The notes: a model not told the origin generated them from the sequence alone. A DNA stretch of 35,373 nt from JAJPXC01 sp964520525 (GCA_964520525.1 CAZFNR010000018.1:1-35373), one strand, 5' to 3'. Positions 15,799 through 23,510 are shown, counted from the stretch's first letter. Made by a program: numbers and translations.

Positions 15799-15888
15799 TT
15801 ATTTCTTCTTGTGACGGTTCTTTCTCAGACGTTTTTTGCGCTTGTGGGTCGCCATCTTGTGGCCTTTTCTTTTTTTTCCGCTTGGCAT
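15799..15888 (-). CDS. 29-aa AURKAIP1/COX24-domain (mS38-like) ribosomal protein
   Basis: A 29-residue very basic peptide starts MPSGKKRKGHKMATHKRKK and ends RLRKNRHKKK, with about two thirds Lys, Arg or His. The block KMATHKRKKRLRKNRHKKK is the signature of the AURKAIP1/COX24 family, whose mitochondrial member mS38 binds the small ribosomal subunit. Bacterial forms are annotated as small-subunit-associated proteins. It lies between HU (62 bp upstream) and rng, an order I recall as common in Bacteroidetes. The start codon ATG is at 15888 and the stop TAA at 15799. It is short enough that ordinary gene finders miss it. Confidence 0.85.
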   Translation of the reverse strand: MPSGKKRKGHKMATHKRKKRLRKNRHKKK

Positions 15889-15950
15889 TTTACGCTAAAT
15901 TTTATAGTTTATAATTAAGTTGATAATTCTTTCGTCTCGCTGACCGGAGA

Positions 15951-16226
15951 TTATTTTTTCACATCTTCCATGAACACTTTCGCGGGCTTGAATGCGGGGA
16001 TTTTGTGCTCAGGGATGATGATGGTTGTGTTCTTTGAAATGTTGCGGGCGGTTTTCTCGGAACGGGTCTTCACGATGAAGCTGCCGAAGCCGCGGAGATA
16101 CACGTTTTCGCCATGAGCGAGCGAATCTTTAACAGTCTCCATGAACTTCTCGATGGTTTCGAGGACGTTGGCTTTCTCAATGCCGGTTGACCGGGAAATT
16201 TCGTTTACGATGTCAGCTTTAGTCAT
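15951..16226 (-). CDS. hup: HU-family DNA-binding protein
   Basis: The 91-aa histone-like protein dimerises and bends DNA, compacting the nucleoid. It has the HU fold in order: an N-terminal helix pair (MTKADIVNEISRSTGIEKANVLETIEKFMETV), the beta saddle (ENVYLRGFGSFIVKTR), the DNA-contacting arm (ARNISKNTTIIIPEHKIPAFKPAK) and a C-terminal helix. The standard Pro at the tip of the arm is present in the IPEHKIPAFKP block. The length is canonical. The leader is about 80 nt if the -7-like box at 16314-16321 is used. It is upstream of the mini ribosomal protein and RNase G on the same strand. Confidence 0.95.
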   Translation of the reverse strand: MTKADIVNEISRSTGIEKANVLETIEKFMETVKDSLAHGENVYLRGFGSFIVKTRSEKTARNISKNTTIIIPEHKIPAFKPAKVFMEDVKK

Positions 16227-16313
16227 TTTTCAATTATGCGTTATATTGTTAAAATATCATTGATATGCAACTCCTTAGCGCCGGATGTCGCGACGCTTTG
16301 AAAATTGCAACCG

Positions 16314-16321
16314 CAAATATC
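16314..16321 (-). promoter_or_regulatory. Likely -7 element of the HU gene
   Basis: The minus strand reads GATATTTG, one mismatch from TAnnTTTG, about 88 bp before the HU start. No clear -33 box is seen. Confidence 0.4.
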
Positions 16322-16421
16322 GCGCTTTTTTTTTAATTAGCAGGTATTTTAGCCCTAAATTTTTAATAAACCTCAGTGTATTATCGGTTTTGCCGCATTA
16401 CGAATTGTCATCTCCGCTTTT

Positions 16422-17111
16422 TTACAGGTCACGCAGCTTCCACCATTTGTAGGATATGCCGTTGTCATAAGCGTCCTCCCCCTCGGCCGCCTTGAGTTTT
16501 GAGACCACTCTGAGTGTCAGAGGCAAAGCTGCTATCTCATAGACTGTCTTGAGCAGCGCTTGGGTTACGATGAGCGCGGCGATTTCTTCCCACGTCAGCA
16601 CCCCGCCGAACGCTATTGGGAAGAATATCAAAGAGTCTGTCGTCTCCCCCCAGAGGGTTGAGACGATGGCGCGCAGGGAGAACCGTCGTCCCCGCGAGCT
16701 GATTTTCATGCGGCTCATGACATAGGCGTTGACCATCGACCCGCAGATGAAAGCTGCGAAGCTGGCCGCCACCATGCGCGGCACGCCGCCGTAGATGCGC
16801 TCTATCGCAGCCTGAGCGTCCCATGAGACCCCCCCGGGGAGCATGACGGCGGCTTGAAGCATCAGCGTCACAAACAGGCTTAACGCGAATGCGAGCCATA
16901 TCACGAGGCGCGCTTTGGCAAATCCGTAGACCTCGACAATGCAGTCGTTTATGATGTAGCTGACCGGAAACGCTATGAACCCCGCGGTGATGGTCAGAGG
17001 GCCTAAATCGACCGTCTTGATTTCCATTAAGTTTGAAACAATCAGGCAAACGCAGAACAGCGAAGCCAAAGCCACGAATATGGCAGAGAAGTTTTTTGAG
17101 CCTTTGTTCAT
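16422..17111 (-). CDS. Queuosine precursor transporter, YhhQ/VUT (DUF165) family
   Basis: The 229-aa integral membrane protein has about six hydrophobic segments, for example FVALASLFCVCLIVSNLMEI and a long run around residues 66-92. Characteristic YhhQ-family residues appear in TAGFIAFPVSYIINDCIVEVYG and in LWGETTDSLIFFPIAF. Proteins of this family import queuosine precursors (queuine, preQ0 or preQ1) used to modify tRNA wobble G34. The call is strengthened by a preQ1-type riboswitch ending 4 nt before the AUG. The gene is monocistronic and divergent from the gene at 17293. The exact substrate cannot be told from sequence. Confidence 0.93.
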   Translation of the reverse strand: MNKGSKNFSAIFVALASLFCVCLIVSNLMEIKTVDLGPLTITAGFIAFPVSYIINDCIVEVYGFAKARLVIWLAFALSLFVTLMLQAAVMLPGGVSWDAQAAIERIYGGVPRMVAASFAAFICGSMVNAYVMSRMKISSRGRRFSLRAIVSTLWGETTDSLIFFPIAFGGVLTWEEIAALIVTQALLKTVYEIAALPLTLRVVSKLKAAEGEDAYDNGISYKWWKLRDL

Positions 17112-17115
17112 GAAT

Positions 17116-17145
17116 CTTGTTTTTTACGAGGTAGCAAGCACTCGG
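17116..17145 (-). ncRNA. preQ1-I (class I) riboswitch candidate
   Basis: On the minus strand the 30 nt before the start read in order: P1 5' strand CGAG (17144-17141), UG, pseudoknot strand CUUG (17138-17135), loop CUAC, P1 3' strand CUCG (17130-17127), U, an A6 run (17125-17120), then CAAG (17119-17116). CAAG pairs perfectly with CUUG. This is the H-type pseudoknot of preQ1-I: short P1, a loop with a CUAC segment, an A-rich strand and a 3' tail pairing back to the loop. The AUG follows after AUUC, so ligand binding would bury the ribosome-binding region. Control is likely translational. P1 is one pair shorter than in the B. subtilis example. Confidence 0.78.
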
Positions 17146-17157
17146 TGTATTTCCCCG

Positions 17158-17165
17158 CGAAGTTA
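17158..17165 (-). promoter_or_regulatory. Possible -7 element of the transporter gene
   Basis: TAACTTCG on the minus strand is one mismatch from TAnnTTTG. It would give a leader of about 40 nt that is almost all riboswitch. Confidence 0.4.
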
Positions 17166-17174
17166 ACTGTTTTT

Positions 17175-17187
17175 TCTCGTTACGAGA
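17175..17187. promoter_or_regulatory. 13-bp palindrome in a divergent promoter region
   Basis: TCTCGT-T-ACGAGA is a perfect 6-bp inverted repeat with a 1-nt centre, next to a T run. It lies between the divergent transporter gene and the gene at 17293. It could be an operator; no regulator is known. Confidence 0.35.
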
Positions 17188-17241
17188 GGTGTCGACGCGC
17201 TTTTTTTTAAGAATTTAGCCATCCTCTTAGAATTGTTTTAC

Positions 17242-17249
17242 TATCTTTG
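17242..17249 (+). promoter_or_regulatory. -7 element for the gene at 17293
   Basis: TATCTTTG is an exact TAnnTTTG match. Because it overlaps the longer open frame that begins at 17233, it supports the downstream ATG at 17293 as the true start. Confidence 0.6.
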
Positions 17250-17292
17250 CGATGATTTGGCTCGGCATGGGACCGGGAAAAACGTTAAAATT

Positions 17293-17667
17293 ATGACCAA
17301 CGAAGAAATTAAGACGCTCTCAAAGGACCCCGACGGGTTGCTGACTTACGAGTATATCGCCAACCATATCGCGTCTTGTGACGCTGATATGGACTTTTTG
17401 GTTGACAACATGATAACTGTCGACAAGACAGGGCAGTTTGTGGCGAGCGCGGCCCGTTATCTCTCGGCAATCGACCCCGGCAAATATTCGGTCTCAATCT
17501 CCCGCCTTATAGCCGCGGCTATCGAGAAAGACCGCGAACGCCGTTATCTCGGCGACCTGCTTCTTGCCATCTGGGGAGATGATTACCAGTCGCGCGCCGA
17601 AAAGCTTTCGGCGACCGACGATAACTTCCGCCGCATCTACAAGCGTCTCTATCCTCGGGGAATATAA
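17293..17667 (+). CDS. Uncharacterised small cytoplasmic protein
   Basis: The product is 124 aa from the ATG at 17293 (MTNEEIKTLSKDPDGLLTYE). A frame extending back to 17233 exists but overlaps the promoter's -7 box, and its extra residues look non-coding. The protein is acidic and predicted mostly helical, with blocks YEYIANHIASCDADMDFLVD, TGQFVASAARYLSAIDPGKY and RRYLGDLLLAIWGDDYQSRA. There is no signal peptide, membrane segment or catalytic motif that I recognise. It lies 27 bp upstream of the lipoprotein cyclophilin and may share its transcript. I do not recognise the family. Confidence 0.75.
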   Translation: MTNEEIKTLSKDPDGLLTYEYIANHIASCDADMDFLVDNMITVDKTGQFVASAARYLSAIDPGKYSVSISRLIAAAIEKDRERRYLGDLLLAIWGDDYQSRAEKLSATDDNFRRIYKRLYPRGI

Positions 17668-17694
17668 CGGAAACCAGTCCGCGCCGCGGACATT

Positions 17695-18585
17695 ATGATA
17701 TTAAAAAAAATGACGAAATCATTGATTTTGTGGATGGCACTGATGATGGCCTGCGTGTCGTGTGGCGCGTCATCGGCCGAGGCATCCACCGATAACACAA
17801 AACAACCACAGCAAATGACAAACAAGACCGATTCGGCCGACGCGCTTGTCGACATCAAGACCACTGCCGGCGACATCAGAGTGCGCCTGTTCGGCGACAC
17901 TCCGCGACATCGCGACAACTTCTTAAAGCTTGTAAACGAGGGATTCTATAATGGAGTGCTATTCCACCGCGTCATAAACGAGTTCATGATACAGACCGGC
18001 GACCCCGACTCCAAAACCGCCAAGAAAGGGCAGATGTTGGGCAGCGGCGGTCCCGGCTATCAGATTGATGCCGAGATTGTCTATCCTAAACATTTCCATC
18101 GCCGCGGCGCTCTCGCGGCTGCCCGTCAGGCTGACCAGGTCAATCCTCGCCGCCAGTCGTCGGGCTCGCAATTCTACATTGTTACAGGGCGGGTTTCGAC
18201 AGAGTCGGAGATTTCTCGCCTGGAGCAGCAACTCGGCATGATGCGCAAACAGGGGATTTTCCAGCAGCTTGCGAGCGAGCGTCAGGATGAAATACGACGT
18301 TTGCAGACCGCGGGTGACCATGCGGGCCTTGAGGCTCTGCGCCAGCAACTTATAGCCGCCACCGAAGAGAAAGCGGCCAATGATTCAACGCCGGTGATGA
18401 CTGCCGCTCAGCGCGAAGCCTACACGACGGTTGGCGGCGCGCCCCATCTCGACGGGCAATACACCGTGTTCGGTCAGGTTGAACAGGGGATGGACGTTGT
18501 CGACAAAATCGAGAAAACGGCAACCGACGGAAACGACCGCCCGGTCGATGACATCAAAATCATTTCCATGTCAATCGTAAAATGA
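17695..18585 (+). CDS. Cyclophilin-type peptidyl-prolyl isomerase, lipoprotein
   Basis: The 296-aa protein isomerises Xaa-Pro bonds and assists folding in the periplasm. The N-terminus is a lipoprotein signal (LILWMALMMACVSCG), with lipidation probably at the second Cys. The cyclophilin core begins with VDIKTTAGDIRVRLFGDTP. It contains the catalytic FHRVINEFMIQTGD block and later GSQFYIVTGR. A charged, probably coiled-coil insertion rich in Glu, Gln and Arg (about residues 165-230) splits the domain before the conserved QYTVFGQVEQGMDVVDKI. The ATG at 17710 is an alternative start. The stop overlaps the next start by 4 bp (ATGA), so the M16 peptidase is translationally coupled. Confidence 0.92.
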   Translation: MILKKMTKSLILWMALMMACVSCGASSAEASTDNTKQPQQMTNKTDSADALVDIKTTAGDIRVRLFGDTPRHRDNFLKLVNEGFYNGVLFHRVINEFMIQTGDPDSKTAKKGQMLGSGGPGYQIDAEIVYPKHFHRRGALAAARQADQVNPRRQSSGSQFYIVTGRVSTESEISRLEQQLGMMRKQGIFQQLASERQDEIRRLQTAGDHAGLEALRQQLIAATEEKAANDSTPVMTAAQREAYTTVGGAPHLDGQYTVFGQVEQGMDVVDKIEKTATDGNDRPVDDIKIISMSIVK

Positions 18586-19820
18586 TAGAGCTTAACCGCT
18601 TTACCCTCCCCAACGGGCTGAGGGTCATACACAATCAAGACACGTCGACGGCTATGGTGGCCGTCAACGTTGTTTATAACGTGGGTGCGCGTGACGAGTC
18701 GCAATCCCTCACGGGTATGGCCCACCTGTTTGAGCACCTCATGTTTGGCGGCTCGGTCAACATCCCTGACTTTGACGGCGCGATAGAACGGGCAGGCGGG
18801 ATGAACAACGCTTGGACGAGCAATGACTACACGTCGTTTTATGACGTGATACCTGCCCACAACGCCGAAACCGCTTTCTGGCTGGAGAGCGACCGTATGC
18901 TTGCGCTCGCTTTCGCCCCTGAGTCGCTTGAGGTGCAGCGCAGCGTTGTCATCGAGGAATTCAAGCAGCAGTGCCTGAATCGGCCATACGGCGACGCGGG
19001 TCACTATCTGCGCCGTATGCTTTACAAAATCCATCCCTATCGTTGGCCGGTGATAGGAATTGAACCCTCACACATCGAGCGGGTGGCGATGGACGACGTG
19101 AAACGCTTTTTCTACTCCCACTACGCTCCTAACAACGCCATAATGGTCGTCACCGGAAATATCTCGGCCGACCGCGTGGCTCAGTTGGCCGAAAAATGGT
19201 TTGGCGACATACCCCGCCGCGACATCGCTCTGCGCCTCTATCCCGCGGAGCCGTTGCCCGACGCCGCCCGGCGTGAAGATGCCGCCGGCGATGTGCCGCA
19301 AACTTTGCTGACGGTGGCTTTCCCTATGCCGGGCTGCCACGACCCGCGCTACATAGCCGCTGACACTCTGAGCGATATCCTCGCATCGGGCCGCTCGTCG
19401 AGGCTTTACCGGGATTTGCTGATGGGCAGCGACCTGTTCGCTTCAATCGACGCTTCGATAGCCGGCAGCGAGGAGCCCGGGTTTATCATGGTCAACGCTC
19501 GGCTAAACGCCGGAGGCGGGGAACCGGCAGTCGACAAAGGGCTGAAGATGATTGGTGATGCTTTGGCCGACCTCGCCGAGACGCCTGTCGGCGCCGATGA
19601 ACTGGAACGCGCCATTAACCGCTTTGAAGCTACGTTCACAATCTCCAATGTCCAGTTCCTGTCGCGGGCGCAAGCAATCGCATCGTACGAAATTCGCAAT
19701 CAAGACATTAATGAGGTCGTGGCGCAATACCGGGCTTTGACCCCGGAGCGTGTGCGCGCGGCGGCAGCGGAAATTTTTGATCCCGCCCACTCGTCGACGC
19801 TTGTCTATCGGCCGTCGTGA
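18582..19820 (+). CDS. M16-family zinc metallopeptidase (insulinase-like)
   Basis: The 412-aa protein contains the inverted zinc motif HxxEH at H48-L-F-E51-H52 (AHLFEHLMFGG), with a third ligand Glu at 125/126 in VVIEEFKQQ. It starts with the usual strand FTLPNGLRVIHNQD. It has both halves of a single M16 unit: the catalytic N-domain (about 10-155) and the inactive M16_C half, which includes LLTVAFPMPGC. This matches the short processing-peptidase-like forms, not the double-length insulysin forms. No signal peptide is visible, so it is probably cytoplasmic, unlike its periplasmic cyclophilin neighbour. Natural substrates are unknown. Confidence 0.92.
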   Translation: MIELNRFTLPNGLRVIHNQDTSTAMVAVNVVYNVGARDESQSLTGMAHLFEHLMFGGSVNIPDFDGAIERAGGMNNAWTSNDYTSFYDVIPAHNAETAFWLESDRMLALAFAPESLEVQRSVVIEEFKQQCLNRPYGDAGHYLRRMLYKIHPYRWPVIGIEPSHIERVAMDDVKRFFYSHYAPNNAIMVVTGNISADRVAQLAEKWFGDIPRRDIALRLYPAEPLPDAARREDAAGDVPQTLLTVAFPMPGCHDPRYIAADTLSDILASGRSSRLYRDLLMGSDLFASIDASIAGSEEPGFIMVNARLNAGGGEPAVDKGLKMIGDALADLAETPVGADELERAINRFEATFTISNVQFLSRAQAIASYEIRNQDINEVVAQYRALTPERVRAAAAEIFDPAHSSTLVYRPS

Positions 19821-19898
19821 TTCCACCTGAATCCGCGCCTTTTACATCGCTTATAGTGAAAAATTTATAAAATTGGAGGAAAATTAAAAAAGTTTGGT

Positions 19899-19906
19899 TA
19901 AATTTG
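19899..19906 (+). promoter_or_regulatory. -7 element for the DUF349 gene
   Basis: TAAATTTG exactly matches TAnnTTTG. The nearest -33-like ATTG is 23 bp upstream, somewhat far. The predicted leader is about 60 nt. Confidence 0.5.
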
Positions 19907-19937
19907 AAACCTATTAGGGGGTCTGTGCCGCCAATAT

Positions 19938-19951
19938 AGGCTGCGCAGCCT
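19938..19951. promoter_or_regulatory. 14-bp perfect palindrome in the DUF349 leader
   Basis: AGGCTGCGCAGCCT lies between the predicted transcription start and the ATG. It could be an operator for a dimeric regulator; as RNA it would fold poorly because there is no loop. Confidence 0.4.
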
Positions 19952-19969
19952 TAATCCATTAATAATTAG

Positions 19970-21835
19970 ATGACTATGAATAAGCCTGATTTTCCTGATG
20001 CTGAACTCTCACAGCAGCCCGTGGAAAAAACCTTGACCGAGACCCCTCAGCCGATGCCTGAGGACGCTGAGAAAACTGATGAACCCGCAGTCGCAGCGCA
20101 GACTGACGAAAAACGTGAGGAGATTACGCTTGAGAATCTCTCAAAAGATGAACTGATAGAGCGCCTGACGGCAATCGCCCAGCTTCCGGCCGGCGAAATC
20201 TCCCGAGAGGGGGTTTCTCGGTTGAAACAACTGTTCTACACTGCACGCAATAACGAGATAGATGCTGAGAAAGCGGCATTTGTCGAGGCGGGTAACGACG
20301 CCGAGGCGTTTGAGGCCACGGTTGACCCGCTTGAAGAAAAACTTCAAAGCATCCTCGCCGAAATCAAGGATAAGAAAGCGCGTCTCGCTGCCGAGCAGGA
20401 GGCCGTCAGACAAGAAAATCTCGCTAAGAAAAACGAAATAATAGCCGCTTTGGCCGAGATGTCGGCCGATACCGATAACGTCAACCGCCACTTTACCCGC
20501 TTCAAAGAGCTGCAACAGGAGTTCAAGGAGATAGGCGAGGTGCCCCCCACAGAGGCTACATCGGTGTGGAAACGCTATCAAGACGGCGTGGAACGCTTCT
20601 ACGACCAGCTTAAAATCAACAAAGACCTCCGCGACTATGATTTCAAGAAAAACTACGACACAAAGCTGCTGCTCTGTGACGAAGCGGAGAAGTTGATGGG
20701 TGAACCCGATGTCATCACGGCGTTCAAACGCCTGCAAGACCTCCACGACAAATGGCGCGAGACGGGTCCTGTGGCTAAAGAGATGCGCGATGAGATATGG
20801 AACCGGTTCAAAGACGCATCGGCCGAGGTTAACAAGAAATATCAAGCCTTCTTTGAGGAGCGCAAGGCGCGTGAACGTCAAAACGAGTTGGCAAAAACCG
20901 AAATTTGCGAGCGCGTCGAGGCCATTGATTTCAGCGGGGTCAAGAGCTATGCCGCATGGGAAGAACTGACCAAGCAGATTCTTCAAGCCCAAGAAGATTG
21001 GAAAAAACTCGGCTTCGCGTCAAAGAAACTCAACAATTCTCTGTTTGCCCGCTTCCGCGAGACGTGCGACAAGTTTTTCGCCGCCAAAGCCGACTATTTC
21101 AAATCGATGAAGGATGAGCTTGCGGCTAACCTCGCCAAGAAGATAGCTCTCTGCGAGAAAGCCGAGTCGCTGAAGGATTCGACTGACTGGCGCGCCACGA
21201 CCGATGCCTTGGTCGCTCTCCAGAAGGAGTGGAAAACCATAGGCTCGGTGCCTAAAAAGCATTCTGACAACGTGTGGCATCGATTCCTTGAGGCTTGTGA
21301 CTATTTCTTCGAGCAGAAAAAGAAAAACAGCAATGATACCCGCTCGGTGGAGCAGGCCAACCTGAAGCAGAAAAAAGAGATTATCGCCGCATTGCGCGAG
21401 ATAGACCCCGAAAACACTCCGCGCGAGGAGGCCATCGCGAAAATCAAAGAACTATCGGCAAAGTGGCAGCAAATCGGACACGTCCCGTTCCGCGACAAAG
21501 ATAAAATCTATGATGCTTACCGCGAATTGACCTCCAGCCTCCACTCGGCTTACAATATGAAGCAATCACGCGAGGCGATGAGCCGGTTTGAAAGTTCTAT
21601 TGATGAGATGGCAGGCGACGAAATCAAGCTGTTGCGCGAGCGCGAGCGTATGCTCCGCGCCTATGAGCAGCGTCGCTCGGAACTTCACACCTACGAGAAT
21701 AATCTCGGATTTTTCAACTCGAAGTCAAAGAGTGGCGACTCGATGCTTCGCGACCTCCAGCGCCGCATAGAGCGTATCAAAGAAGACCTCAAGGCTCTTG
21801 AAGAAAAAATCAAACTGATTGACGCCAAGCTTTGA
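19970..21835 (+). CDS. DUF349 repeat protein
   Basis: The 621-aa protein has an acidic disordered N-terminus (about 1-55), a first helical region, then about five DUF349 repeats. Each has the pattern of a helix, a W-x-x-x/I-G-x-x-P turn and W/Y-x-x-F. Examples are QEFKEIGEVPPTEATSVWKR, DKWRETGPVAKEMRDEIWNR, EDWKKLGFASKKLNNSLFAR, KEWKTIGSVPKKHSDNVWHR and AKWQQIGHVPFRDKDKIYDA. A long Lys/Glu-rich coiled coil closes it (about 545-621). It is cytoplasmic, with no signal peptide. The family is common in Bacteroidetes and its function is unproven. MTMNK offers a second start two codons later. The gene is monocistronic with its own promoter and terminator. Confidence 0.9.
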   Translation: MTMNKPDFPDAELSQQPVEKTLTETPQPMPEDAEKTDEPAVAAQTDEKREEITLENLSKDELIERLTAIAQLPAGEISREGVSRLKQLFYTARNNEIDAEKAAFVEAGNDAEAFEATVDPLEEKLQSILAEIKDKKARLAAEQEAVRQENLAKKNEIIAALAEMSADTDNVNRHFTRFKELQQEFKEIGEVPPTEATSVWKRYQDGVERFYDQLKINKDLRDYDFKKNYDTKLLLCDEAEKLMGEPDVITAFKRLQDLHDKWRETGPVAKEMRDEIWNRFKDASAEVNKKYQAFFEERKARERQNELAKTEICERVEAIDFSGVKSYAAWEELTKQILQAQEDWKKLGFASKKLNNSLFARFRETCDKFFAAKADYFKSMKDELAANLAKKIALCEKAESLKDSTDWRATTDALVALQKEWKTIGSVPKKHSDNVWHRFLEACDYFFEQKKKNSNDTRSVEQANLKQKKEIIAALREIDPENTPREEAIAKIKELSAKWQQIGHVPFRDKDKIYDAYRELTSSLHSAYNMKQSREAMSRFESSIDEMAGDEIKLLRERERMLRAYEQRRSELHTYENNLGFFNSKSKSGDSMLRDLQRRIERIKEDLKALEEKIKLIDAKL

Positions 21836-21865
21836 CGTCCGGCATAGAGCCGGTTCCCGCTAAAG

Positions 21866-21907
21866 TCAAGGGTGCGGCCGGTAGGCACGACCGCCCCCTT
21901 GATATTA
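21866..21907 (+). terminator. Strong hairpin terminator
   Basis: TCAAGGG (21866-21872) pairs with CCCTTGA (21896-21902), and inside it GCGG pairs with CCGC, with a 7-nt loop. TATTATC follows. It ends the DUF349 transcript. Confidence 0.75.
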
Positions 21908-22001
21908 TCAAAGACTTTTAGACTCGATTAGCTGCCCTTTATCAAAACGATACTATTTTGTTAGCCTTTCAAATTCGCCAAAACAACGGCCTTGAATAAT
22001 T

Positions 22002-23396
22002 ATGACATCCAATCATAAAGTTAAATACGGAAACTACTTGAGCACGATTATCACAGTCATGGACTTTGTTGTAATCAACATCTCGTTTTGGATTACGACA
22101 TTGCTAAATCCTGAGATAGCCGCTGCCCACAACGTAAGAATCATTTGGCTTTTGCTGAATATATCATACTTCCCCGCGATGTATTGGCTTGTGCGCATAC
22201 ACAACCAGCGCACCATCTATATGAACCATGTGGTGCTTTCGGCCATTCAGGCTGTGGGTATCCATGCTTTGTCTTTCCTGTCGATGCTTGCGTTCTTGTC
22301 GGTAACCGTGATATCATGGCACGCTTATCTTGAGTTTTATGGAATGTGCATGGTGGGGTTGCCTGCATGGTGGATTGTCAGCCGCCTGGCTATAAAACAT
22401 ATAAGGCGTCGCGGTCACAATTTCAACCGAGTGGTGATTGTCGGCAGCAATGCTACGGCGTTGCGCCTGGCCGAGGAGATGGCCTCGGATGTAGGTTTCG
22501 GTTACAGGCTGATGGGTTTCTTTGACGATGACATATCGGTCGCACAGCCGGCCTTGGGCAAATACCTCGGCCCGGTCGACGAGCTTGAGGCTTATGTCAG
22601 GGATAATCGTGTCGATGAGGTCTATTATACTATTTCGGGAAGCCTCGAGAAGCCGTTACGCGCTGCCATCAAAGCCGCCGACGATTGCGTGGTGCAGTTT
22701 TTTTATGTGCCTCAGATTCCGCGCACAATATCGCGTGCTTTCGAGCTGAACCACATTGGCCGCGTGCCCGTGTTGTCAATCAGGCGCAATCCGCTCAAAA
22801 AAGCGATTAACCGAGCCGTGAAGCGAGTGTTTGACATCTCGTTTTCGTCGATTGTGCTGCTTTTCTCCCCCATTGTGTTTATCCCTGTTGCGATAGCGAT
22901 TAAACTGTCGTCGCCCGGTCCGGTTTTTTTCCGACAAAAGCGCACAGGCTACCGCGGCAAGGATTTCTATTGCTGGAAGTTCCGCACTATGCGCGTCAAT
23001 GCAAAAGCCGATGTGCAGCAGGCTCAGAAGGACGACCCTCGTAAGACGCGCGTAGGGGAAATACTCCGCCACACCTCGATTGACGAGTTACCGCAGTTTA
23101 TCAATGTTTTCCTCGGCGATATGTCGGTGGTGGGTCCCCGGCCGCATATGCTTAAGCACACTGCCGATTATTCGAAGATAATTGATAAATACATGGTGCG
23201 CCACATGGTTAAACCCGGCATCACCGGTTGGGCTCAGGTCAACGGCTACCGCGGTTTGACCGAACAGTTGTGGCAGATGGAACGCCGCGTGGAATATGAC
23301 GTGTGGTATATCGAGAATTGGAGTTTCCTGCTCGATTTGAAAATCATAGTGCGCACGGTGCTTAATGCGGTCAAAGGGGAATCCAACGCTTTTTGA
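22002..23396 (+). CDS. Undecaprenyl-phosphate sugar-1-phosphate transferase
   Basis: The 464-aa initiating enzyme of surface glycan synthesis transfers a sugar-1-phosphate to undecaprenyl phosphate. It has four N-terminal hydrophobic helices (about 12-125), a CoA-binding-like Rossmann region (FNRVVIVGSNATALRLAEEM, about 141-240), one more membrane helix around 280-300 and the C-terminal transferase domain. Signatures are KRVFD (274-278), SSPGPVFFRQKRTGYRGK, the catalytic DE pair in IDELPQF (361-362 within the block), GDMSVVGPRP (372-381) and KPGITGWAQVNGYRG. This is the long WcaJ/WbaP-type architecture. No glycosyltransferase cluster surrounds it, so it is a stand-alone copy; the sugar is unknown. 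Confidence 0.93.
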   Translation: MTSNHKVKYGNYLSTIITVMDFVVINISFWITTLLNPEIAAAHNVRIIWLLLNISYFPAMYWLVRIHNQRTIYMNHVVLSAIQAVGIHALSFLSMLAFLSVTVISWHAYLEFYGMCMVGLPAWWIVSRLAIKHIRRRGHNFNRVVIVGSNATALRLAEEMASDVGFGYRLMGFFDDDISVAQPALGKYLGPVDELEAYVRDNRVDEVYYTISGSLEKPLRAAIKAADDCVVQFFYVPQIPRTISRAFELNHIGRVPVLSIRRNPLKKAINRAVKRVFDISFSSIVLLFSPIVFIPVAIAIKLSSPGPVFFRQKRTGYRGKDFYCWKFRTMRVNAKADVQQAQKDDPRKTRVGEILRHTSIDELPQFINVFLGDMSVVGPRPHMLKHTADYSKIIDKYMVRHMVKPGITGWAQVNGYRGLTEQLWQMERRVEYDVWYIENWSFLLDLKIIVRTVLNAVKGESNAF

Positions 23397-23421
23397 TGGA
23401 CTAAGACCCTATTTTTGCTAA

Positions 23422-23448
23422 GAAAACCGGTGGCGACGGCCGATTTTC
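23422..23448 (+). terminator. Weak hairpin after the sugar transferase
   Basis: GAAAACCGG (23422-23430) pairs with CCGATTTTC (23440-23448) with one mismatch. There is no clean T-run downstream. Confidence 0.35.
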
Positions 23449-23502
23449 CCGCATTTCATTAAAAATATTGTCGGGTCGGGCTTTTTCTGTACCCGATTGT
23501 TG

Positions 23503-23510
23503 TAACTTTG
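23503..23510 (+). promoter_or_regulatory. -7 element for the DEAD-box helicase operon
   Basis: TAACTTTG exactly matches TAnnTTTG, 20 bp before the ATG at 23531. It overlaps a longer open frame, which argues that the shorter start is right. Confidence 0.65.

Noticed and set aside
17233..17292. N-terminal extension of the small unknown gene
   Set aside because: Its region contains the promoter's -7 box TATCTTTG and reads as unrelated residues, so the ATG at 17293 was chosen.
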